This document shows, one piece after another, positions 9,925 to 16,560 of a stretch of DNA of 16,560 bases. A model generated the notes under the pieces. It saw only the letters and a list, made by a program, of their open reading frames with translations. It was not told the origin of the DNA and ran no database searches. The first letter of the stretch is position 1. Every line of letters begins with the position of its first letter. Position numbers and translations under genes: made by a program. This DNA is from Discostella pseudostelligera (Eukaryota; Bacillariophyta; Thalassiosirophyceae; Thalassiosirales; Thalassiosiraceae): NCBI GenBank assembly GCA_036940085.1, contig JALLBK010000581.1, positions 1 through 16,560 of the forward strand, in the 5' to 3' direction.

Positions 9925-10260
9925 GTATCCAAATATCCTGCATAGGAATCAATACGATCAAGTTCACTCTCTCGCTCCCGCACAAACGCGACGACGGTGG
10001 AGGTGACACCTCCTTTGACACCACCATGGAGAACAAAAAATAAAGATCCAAAACCTGCCGCGACAACCGTCTGCTTCTGCTTCGCCCGCAAGATGTGTCT
10101 GATTGCCATCAGCCATCTGCATCGGAAGAGGAAGGCGAAGGCGAAGAGGAGGTACAAAGCGCGAGGAAAACAATTAACTGCAATTATGGCGAGGTGATGT
10201 TGTAACAGACCAATACCAATTCTTCAATTTCCGGAGTTGAGAATACTTAGTATCACTACG

Positions 10261-11333
10261 ATGGCAGACGCAATGGACCCTCAGCAATTCGACAGTAACA
10301 TTCGCCGACCAATCTCCATCGTTTCGCTGAGTGGTTCGGATAGTTCGTTGGATGGACTGATGGAGGAAAAGGCCAAGCTTGGTGAGTACTACTTTGTTCT
10401 TTGAGCGATGATGGTTCGATCATGGCTTTCCAACTTTATGCTCTACCCGACGATTGAACGTCTTTCCTACAATTTTACCATACCCTATTCCACCCATCTA
10501 CATCACCGTCCTGCTTGCTGTTACACCCGCAGAAAAGTTATCCTTCAAGTCCATGTCATCTCCTCCTCCACCTCACCGCCGCCAGGATAAACCAACTGCA
10601 ACCACAAATAATACCACTGTCCGTCTCAACAAATTCGTTCGACGACTACACGAAATGTTATCATGCGAACAAGGTCGGGGTGTCGTCGAATGGAGACGTG
10701 GAGTACTAGTGTTGCACTCGATCAATACCATCTTTGCCAAAGAGACACTACCAAAGTATTTTGGTACACGAAACTTCAAGACCTTTCGAAGGCAATTAAA
10801 TTACTACGGTGAGATATGGTTTGTAGAATTGTTTTGTTCTGACAATACATGGAGGAACTCATTTTCTGTGTATTGTTCTCAATTTCTTGCTATGATTGAA
10901 TTAAGGTTTCCTACATGTTCGATCTTTTTGCGCTTCTGGTTCGGCATCTACGGCACTATGGGTCAACCAAGAACTAGCCGATGGCGATTCTGACTCCGTC
11001 TCCAGCGTACTAACGCTGAAACGAGTCGAATCTAATAGCAATGATTCCAGCAAAACACATGAGGCAAGACGAGAGAGGAGGTTTGAAGCTGCAACTTCAC
11101 TTGAGGTGGAGAAGCTAGTTGCCGGGTACAATTGTGATAGGAAAGATAACGGAGTGGCAATCGCTTGTGATATACCTAATATTGTCCATTGTCAACAACA
11201 GGGCCTTGGCAAGGCACATGATGCACTACCGGTGGCTTCGTGCATACCAGAAGACAAATATTGTCCACAGCATTGGAATGACCCATTCATTGCTGCTGGA
11301 CTTCTCCTCTCATTAGCTGATGCTGCGGCGTAA
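10261..11333 (+). CDS. Heat shock factor (HSF) family transcription factor
   Basis: A 274-residue protein encoded by exons 10261-10381, 10533-10808 and 10906-11333, with introns 10382-10532 and 10809-10905 (both phase 1, GT-AG). HSFs bind promoter DNA through a winged helix-turn-helix domain; diatoms have greatly expanded this family. The DNA-binding domain spans about 70-165: RLNKFVRRLHEML, VVEWRRGVLVLHS, F108 to F117 (FAKETLPKYF), and the recognition helix region NFKTFRRQLNYYGF (121-134), completed exactly at the second splice junction. It continues as LHVRSF...TALWVNQELA and VLTLKRVE. Residues 1-69 are Ser/Pro/Gln-rich and apparently disordered. After the domain I see no heptad-repeat HR-A/B coiled coil; the 110-residue tail has six Cys and a hydrophobic end (AAGLLLSLADAAA). 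The nuclear role is inferred from the family. It could be a non-heat-responsive HSF paralogue. Confidence 0.9.
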
Positions 11334-11595
11334 TTGCAGCATTCATAATTTGCTCTTCTTTGCAACTGTTGTCCGTCTTCGCCGACCCGAAACGCGCTGA
11401 AGAGAGAAGTGTATATGGAACATGAGCAAGTGTAAACACGTCCAACGTGCAGTGAACATTAACTTTTGCAACCGATACTAAGTAAATAACACGTAATTAA
11501 TGGTGAATGAGAAGTAGCAATTGATCGTAACATATAGATCAGATTCTGCTGAGACAACCGCGTTCTCGTGCATTCAACACATCGTTGTGTACCAA
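11334..11595. other. Convergent 3' intergenic region
   Basis: These 262 bp lie between the HSF stop and the P450 stop. I see no reading frame with family features and no clear repeat; it should hold both 3' untranslated regions. Confidence 0.6.
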
Positions 11596-14203
11596 TTAGG
11601 GCGTCAAGTCACCCTTCTTATGTGTTGACGTTGTCCAAGCGGCATCTTCTGTTGTTGCATATGGTCGCCCATTGGCATTAAATCCTCGACTCAAGTGTTG
11701 TTGTACCCACCAATCATTCGTCGCTGGTATAGGATCGGTGTCAGACTTAGGAGTTACCATCATATTGAGTCCATTCATAGTATGAATGGTAGCACCAGTT
11801 TTCATCCCAACATCTTCCGGTTTTCCCACCAGTGTGAAGTCAAATTTGTTCAGGATCATTGACTGAGAGTGAAAAGAGTCAAAATTAGAGAGAGCGGAAG
11901 CAATAAATAGGATAAAATTTCATATACATACCAGAGTTACAGTTGCCTCGAGCATTGCAAACTGATCACCAATACACTTCCTCTTCCCAGCACCAAACGG
12001 AAGGAACGCATAGTCTGATGTGATTTCATTGGGATACAGGTTAAACTCCGACATTTTATTGGGATCATACCCCTCCCACCCCTTAATGCCTGGATTCTTG
12101 AACGGCCTCTCCCAACGTGTTGGATCATACTTCTCTGGATTTTCCCAATATTCGGGAGCGCGATGCAAATTCCACGTTGAAATGAAAATATCCGTTCCTC
12201 GTAATACTTTTATACCACCACTGATCCCAGAACCACCGGCAGGAAGAGTGTCTTCCATCCTCGCTCGACGAATGAGTACTGGTGGCTCTGGGTACAATCG
12301 TAAAGCTTCAATCAATGCACATCTCGTCTTCTTCATCTGGACGAGATCGTCGTAGTCCGGACGAGACTTATTGCCCATTACCATTCGTATTTCTGCTGTG
12401 ATCTCCTTCATTAGGCCAGAATCTCCGCTCGCGAGTCCAAACAATGTCCATGTGAGCATTGCCTGTGATTTGAAGATGTGTGTTAGTACGCGTGGTCATT
12501 TCGAAAATGGCATCAAATCATCGCATTACTCACAGCCGTCGTCTCATGCCCCGCAATTAGCATCGTCATCAAATCATCTCTCAATACCTTACTCGTCAAA
12601 TCCTCCCCTCTCATATCAGCCAAGAATCGCAACAAGCTTGGATCATCTCCCACATCCCTATCTTCCAACTCCTCCACACTGGCCTCTCGTCGTGTCTCCA
12701 CAGCTCGATTGATAAGCTTCGTCAATATTGAATCCAGCATTCCCATGTCCTTACGGAACTCGACCTGACCACCCATCCATTTCTCTGCATATGGTAAATT
12801 CCAATACGGGATGAAGGATGATGATCGATGTTCCGCCTCACGTAATACTCGATACACTGCCTTCACGATGGGAGACTCCTTGGTTACCGAGCCAAAATCG
12901 TAATTGAAGACGGCCTTGCCAATAATGTCTAGGGTTACGGAACAGAAGCGTTCTTCCATGTCGAGTTTTTGTTTTTTCGCAGCATATGTGTCAAGATCGG
13001 CAACGAGACGATCGGCACAGTCCCCAAAGAGATTTACCATGTTGTAGAGCCACTTTTTGTGAAAGCCTGGGACGACAGCTCTACGTCGCACCTGGATCAA
13101 TAGTGTGCAAAGGACGCAATGATCAAAGAATGATATGAGGATGGATGTATTGAACGTAGGACAAAACCAAGTGAACAAAGCATGTCGAACGTAACATTCA
13201 ACCACAATGCAAAAGGGCGCATGACGAATCTATCTGCAAACAATATCATCCATATCTTACTTGCCTTCCATATTTTCGGATCCGCTGGGATCAATCCATC
13301 CCCCATAATCGGTTCCAATATCTCCGCCAACATACCCTTACAATAATGTTCTGGACTGCTATCTCGTAATATATGTCGTGCCATAACTGGATCCGATATC
13401 ACCAGGAATGACTTAGGTCCAAAACTCAAATTAAAGATCGGTCCATAATCCTTGTAATACTTGGCCAGCAACAAGAACAGTGGTCCACCTGCCAATGTTT
13501 GCAAGTCCCCCCCCAATACACCCTTGATGAAGGAGAAGAAACTTCCCTCGTACTTTTGTATGACCGCGTCGGGCACGGCTGCCATACCCAGAGTAGGTCC
13601 AAATCCCAATCCATTCAATAAATTCTTGGTTACCAACACTCCCACATCGAGCATATTCACTGGACGAGGGGGTGCCTCGTATCGTTTTCCATCGGCATCG
13701 ACACTCACAATCGCTGACGGAGTATGTGTTACCAAAAAGTCAAAAATCGACTCGGTGCGTACCCATGCACCGTCGGAGTCGCGTTGACGCAATCCGGCAA
13801 AGTGTCGTCGTAACTTTTCAATTTCCCAATCAAAGCCCTTTTGTAAGGAGGTGTCGGCATCCCATGCCGAGAGAAGTGCGGTTTCGTAGGAGGACAAGTC
13901 GAGGATTGTAGGCTCGGTGCCTGATTGATCGTTGTTGTGGTTCAAGTTGCTTACTGTTGGTGATGACGACGACGACTTCTTCGTTGTTTCAATGTCCCTG
14001 TCGAGCTGGGTGCTAAACAAAACATGTGTTGCTGTTGTTGGCGCGTAGGGAAGATGACGAAGCGATGCATTTGATGATGATGAAGTTTTTGGTGCTGGAA
14101 TTTGGAACGCCAATACAGTGCTGCCAAACAGCAGTAGCGACGACAGTGTTGCGATTGTTCGCCGATGCCGTTGAGCATGGCTATTGCATTGGCTAGTGCC
14201 CAT
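11596..14203 (-). CDS. CYP97-type cytochrome P450, plastid carotenoid hydroxylase candidate
   Basis: A 764-residue heme-thiolate mono-oxygenase. Exons: 14203-13265, 13091-12534, 12462-11932, 11862-11596, all joined in phase 0; introns 13092-13264 (GC-AG), 12463-12533 and 11863-11931 (GT-AG). The ATG at 14203 gives a signal peptide ending in VLA|F (30-33), an ASAF-like plastid motif; the frame continues upstream only to a GTG. P450 motifs: LIPADPKIWK|VRRRAVVPGFH (CYP97-like, around the first splice), I-helix AGHETTA at 493-499 with AMLTWTLF after the splice, ExxR at 551-554 (EALRLYPEPPVLIRRA), PTRWERP, and the heme signature FGAGKRKCIG with Cys662. CYP97 enzymes hydroxylate carotenoid rings in plastids (lutein and zeaxanthin formation); in diatoms they are proposed in xanthophyll synthesis. 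The subfamily (E, F or other) cannot be set here. The N-terminal 200 residues before the P450 core are longer than in typical microsomal P450s. Confidence 0.9.
13092..13264 (-). other. Probable GC-AG intron in the P450 gene
   Basis: Coding homology requires codon AAG (K) ending at 13265 to join GTG (V) at 13091. The intron then begins AAG|GCAAGT, the standard context of a GC donor, and ends CCAG. The nearby GT (two bases inside) would put the next exon in the wrong frame. Confidence 0.75.
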
Positions 14204-14928
14204 GATGTGAGTGTCGGCGTGCAAGAGAACAAACCAGGTGATGCCGCTACTTCTTCTTCCTCGACCTACACAATACTGATGCTGCGGTGGCTTTAACACC
14301 ACCTATATGGCTGCATGCAAATAATGGTTTTGAGCTCGGGTTCAATGGATTGGAAAGGAGGCAAGAGATTGGATGGGAGCTTCGGCTTCGGCTTCGGCCA
14401 TTGCCATGGCGGAATATCCGAGCATGAAAAAGTTCATCTTGAAGTCGATGGCTGGGCACACTCCTTCCACGTGTGTTCCTGAAGCGGTGCGACGTGCGCA
14501 CTTCGTCTTCCGGCGAAGTTTTGGCGGGATGATCACTTCGCTAAATTGTCAGCGATATCCAGTGTGGTGGGGTGGTTGTTATTAGTTACTCCTATTAAGT
14601 ATCTTTCTGAATTAATGAGAAAAGAGAAGGTGCAAGACAAACTGACTCCATCCGCAGCCGGCCCTCCATCCATCATCCAACCGCAACCGAACAACGACAA
14701 CCTTTTCAAACAATACCACCACCCACACCGCAAGTAAAGCATCAATAGTCAATAGCAATAATATTTGCAATGGCATCACCATCGGCGGCATTGGCATTGG
14801 CATGGTATCGGTATCAGCGTCGGTGTAGTCCGCAGTCCAACACACAATAGGCAGCGACGAGCGACGACGAGCAAGGTGCCAGTGCCAGATTTGCTCATCT
14901 CTCATATCATAATCCTTCAGACAACAAC
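14204..14928. promoter_or_regulatory. Divergent intergenic region between the P450 and sulfotransferase genes
   Basis: These 725 bp hold no gene I can support. Short repeats include GCTTCG triplets (14381-14398) and a GGCATT/GGTATC run (about 14788-14815). A cluster of candidate regulatory sites occupies 14468-14529: CACGTG, TTCCTGAA, an inverted repeat and an E2F-like TTTTGGCGGGA. Small frames on both strands lack domain features. Confidence 0.5.
14468..14529. promoter_or_regulatory. Cluster of candidate regulatory motifs
   Basis: Within 62 bp are CACGTG (14468-14473), an HSE-like TTCCTGAA (14476-14483), an inverted repeat ACTTCG/CGAAGT (14500-14505 and 14514-14519, loop 8), and TTTTGGCGGGA (14519-14529). 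It lies 265 bp from the P450 ATG and 400 bp from the sulfotransferase ATG. Function is inferred only from resemblance to consensus sites. Confidence 0.35.
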
Positions 14929-16068
14929 ATGATTATTTCTACAATGGAGAAAGCGATCTCGAGACTCTTCTCGCTTCGCTGCCCAATTCTTATTATTGCG
15001 TGGATTATCGTCGCGTTAACATCGTGCCACATTCATACTACTTTTGACGCTAGGGTGCTAGCATCGAGAGGAACATTAGATAATACTTCACATCTCCTCG
15101 TTGATAATGAGATATACGAGGCGGAGTTCCTTCCCATGCCATCATCATCCGAATCGGAGATAGTAGAAACTGATGCATCGTCACAAGCTCGTTTCATGGC
15201 CACAACATCAGCATACAATAACAAGGTATCATATCCTGTACAACGAGGAGCACCGTTATCATTATCCATCGTGCGCTCTATCGATGAATCATCTCTACCT
15301 TACCAATGTGGCATCCTCTTCTTCTACCATATTGCATGCACCGGTGGAGCATCTATAAATCGATGGCTGGGTAAATTAAAGAAGATGAATCCCAATGTTA
15401 GCTACTACACCCATTGGGGAAGGAAAGGTGCTGCGGTCGAACGCAGCTTCATCCGGGGTATGGAGGATCAGGTACACAACATCGGCCCAAATGAATGGAG
15501 AATCGTACATGCTCATGGTCATAGTCTATATCTCAACGAGAGCGAGGCATACTTGTATCAATGGAGAGAACAAGTCGAAGGTCAGGGATGCAACTTTGTC
15601 GTCGCCACCATGCTCCGTGAAGCGGTGGGACACACCATCAGTCAAACCAAGGGTATGATCACTCCTGGGCTTACATTGGATGAATTTCTACATCATCTCG
15701 AACCAGAGAACTATAATCAACATGGACGTTTCAATACTCAATTGGATTACATCTTGTACAATAGTCTAACACGGAATCCATACCATGTTTCGAAAGAAGA
15801 AAGAGTCCGACGCGGTATTGAATTACTGACAAGACATTTTGATATTGTACTTGTTGGTGATCATGATCGATTTTACGAGATTATATTAAAAGTTACCGGT
15901 TGGGTTGGTGTAGAAATAGGACATAGCAACTCTTTCAATGGTGAATTGCACTTTAGTGAAAGAGAATTGTACAAAATACAACGATTGACGGAGGAGAATG
16001 GAGATGTGCAGTTTTTGGATGCAGTGAAGCATGTGTATTATGGGCATCTTGATTACTTGTTGGCGTGA
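14929..16068 (+). CDS. Type II membrane, sulfotransferase-like protein
   Basis: A single-exon, 379-residue protein. Residues 18-35 (PILIIAWIIVALTS region) form one hydrophobic segment after a short basic N-terminus, as in Golgi type II enzymes; a Ser-rich acidic stem follows (about 50-120). The catalytic-type domain starts at CGILFFYHIACTGGASINRWL (127-147), which aligns with the PAPS 5'-phosphosulfate loop of carbohydrate sulfotransferases. ATMLREAVGHTISQTKG (226-242) looks like the 3'-phosphate-binding Arg/Ser segment (Arg230, Ser238). Such enzymes transfer sulfate from PAPS to glycans; the acceptor here cannot be told. The lysine usual in the 5' loop (PKTGG) is absent: the sequence is ACTGG. 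Possible N-glycosylation sites include NTS and NES. The ATG at 14929 is used because it precedes the membrane segment. A second in-frame ATG at residue 6 would also preserve the anchor. Activity is uncertain. Confidence 0.75.
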   Translation: MIISTMEKAISRLFSLRCPILIIAWIIVALTSCHIHTTFDARVLASRGTLDNTSHLLVDNEIYEAEFLPMPSSSESEIVETDASSQARFMATTSAYNNKVSYPVQRGAPLSLSIVRSIDESSLPYQCGILFFYHIACTGGASINRWLGKLKKMNPNVSYYTHWGRKGAAVERSFIRGMEDQVHNIGPNEWRIVHAHGHSLYLNESEAYLYQWREQVEGQGCNFVVATMLREAVGHTISQTKGMITPGLTLDEFLHHLEPENYNQHGRFNTQLDYILYNSLTRNPYHVSKEERVRRGIELLTRHFDIVLVGDHDRFYEIILKVTGWVGVEIGHSNSFNGELHFSERELYKIQRLTEENGDVQFLDAVKHVYYGHLDYLLA

Positions 16069-16347
16069 GGTGATGATAGACAAGAGAGATAGTATTGTAT
16101 ACTAACTCTTGGCAATATTTAGATCGAGTTTGTGTTTTATTTGTGTTTTGTTAGCACTTCACAAATACTTACGACTCAAGATGCAAACAGACTGACCTCG
16201 TCAGTATAATATCTACCTCTCGTCTTCTATCACTGCCGACCCCAAATCCGGGTAGATTTTAAGGGGCAATCGACGATCGATTCGTCGCATCGTGCTATGC
16301 CCACCTCTCGATGCACTATCTACGTGTTACCTACACGTGGAATTGCA

Positions 16348-16388
16348 ACTTCCCGCCATTTGCGCAACACACTTCCCGCCATTTGCGC
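16348..16388. repeat. Tandem pair of an 18-bp motif with E2F-like core
   Basis: ACTTCCCGCCATTTGCGC occurs at 16348-16365 and again, identical, at 16371-16388, a 23-bp period. Each copy holds TTCCCGCC followed by TTTGCGC, so the pair could also be a doubled regulatory site. Confidence 0.85.
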
Positions 16389-16421
16389 CGACGACTGCCG
16401 TAGTGCGACTAGGTTTAGGCC

Positions 16422-16556
16422 ATGTTTGTGGGCAAAAATTCTGAGTACCCAAAATCTGTGTTGTGTACCCTTCAAATGTACTGACCGTCGCCCGGTTGTG
16501 TTTTATGTTTGTGGGCAAAATCCGTGTTGCGTACCCTTCAAATACTGACCGTCGCC
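16422..16556. repeat. Imperfect tandem repeat, two copies
   Basis: Copy 1 at 16422-16492 and copy 2 at 16505-16556 both begin ATGTTTGTGGGCAAAA and end CTGACCGTCGCC, and share a GTACCCTTCAAAT core. Copy 1 has about 14 extra bases after the first block and 2 before CTGACC. The repeat reaches almost to the window end, so further copies may follow. Confidence 0.85.
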
Positions 16557-16560
16557 AGAC

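Larger units (their letters stand above)
9679..10260. promoter_or_regulatory. Divergent intergenic region between the ABC1 kinase and HSF genes
   Basis: These 582 bp contain no convincing gene. They hold a CACGTG box at 9713-9718 (35 bp upstream of the ABC1K ATG), a degenerate direct repeat (9750-9767 and 9779-9796), two E2F-like motifs (9860-9891) and an AT-rich imperfect palindrome (9903-9924). Small reading frames in 9912-10197 have no recognisable domain and look like leader sequence. Confidence 0.55.
16069..16560. other. 3' intergenic region with tandem repeats, no gene recognised
   Basis: After the sulfotransferase stop there are 492 bp without a supportable reading frame. It contains a CACGTG box at 16334-16339 and two tandem repeat pairs (16348-16388 and 16422-16556) running to the window edge. 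Confidence 0.55.

Noticed and set aside
9912..10197. Small reading frames on both strands (about 66-81 residues)
   Set aside because: They overlap each other, are rich in biased codons and show no domain; the plus-strand one could at most be an upstream frame in the HSF leader.
13097..13264. Read-through coding sequence past the first P450 exon
   Set aside because: The frame continues to look open, but P450 homology stops at 13265 and resumes at 13091, so this is intron.
14204..14302. P450 start at 14302
   Set aside because: The codon is GTG and the extension carries no targeting feature; the ATG at 14203 directly begins a signal peptide.
14373..14905. Several 63-97 residue frames in the P450/sulfotransferase spacer
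   Set aside because: They overlap on both strands and derive from short repeats (GCTTCG, GGCATT); no family features.
1..16560. tRNA, rRNA, CRISPR, transposase or viral genes
   Set aside because: No cloverleaf, spacer-repeat array, integrase/transposase or viral motif was found in the spacers or frames.

Overview
The window is nuclear DNA of a photosynthetic stramenopile, most likely a diatom. The genes carry short spliceosomal introns (14 placed, 67 to 173 bp). Two proteins (a lumenal pentapeptide protein and a CYP97-type P450) begin with a signal peptide that ends in an ASAF-like plastid-import motif, and an ABC1-family kinase has a weaker version. There is also a diatom-style heat shock factor. 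One unresolved base (N at 796) is present.

Layout, left to right. (1) <1-1578, plus: 5'-truncated pepsin-family aspartyl protease, frame broken at the N. (2) 1637-6063, minus: a seven-exon gene for a protein of about 1297 residues joining a signal peptide, a long acidic region, a protein kinase domain, one C2H2 zinc finger and a complete PP2C phosphatase domain. (3) 6433-7330, plus: two-exon thylakoid-lumen pentapeptide-repeat protein. (4) 7411-9678, minus: two-exon ABC1 (UbiB/ADCK) kinase, probably plastidial. (5) 10261-11333, plus: three-exon heat shock transcription factor. (6) 11596-14203, minus: four-exon CYP97-type cytochrome P450, whose first intron appears to use a GC donor. (7) 14929-16068, plus: single-exon membrane-anchored sulfotransferase-like protein. 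The last 490 bases hold no recognised gene but contain two sets of short tandem repeats.

Strands alternate strictly (+ - + - + - +), so every neighbouring pair is either convergent, with 58, 80 or 262 bp between stop codons, or divergent, with 369, 582 or 725 bp between start codons. The three divergent spacers are the natural places for shared promoters. They carry E2F-like TTCCCGCC/GGCGGGAA motifs, and two of them carry CACGTG boxes.

Functionally, three genes point to the plastid (lumenal pentapeptide protein, ABC1 kinase, CYP97 carotenoid hydroxylase) and one to stress transcription (HSF). The kinase-zinc finger-PP2C fusion is the most unusual item. It joins writer and eraser of phosphorylation in one chain behind a secretory signal, with the catalytic residues of both enzymes largely intact. 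Gene models were assembled by hand from reading frames, splice signals and family motifs; no database search or transcript evidence was available.
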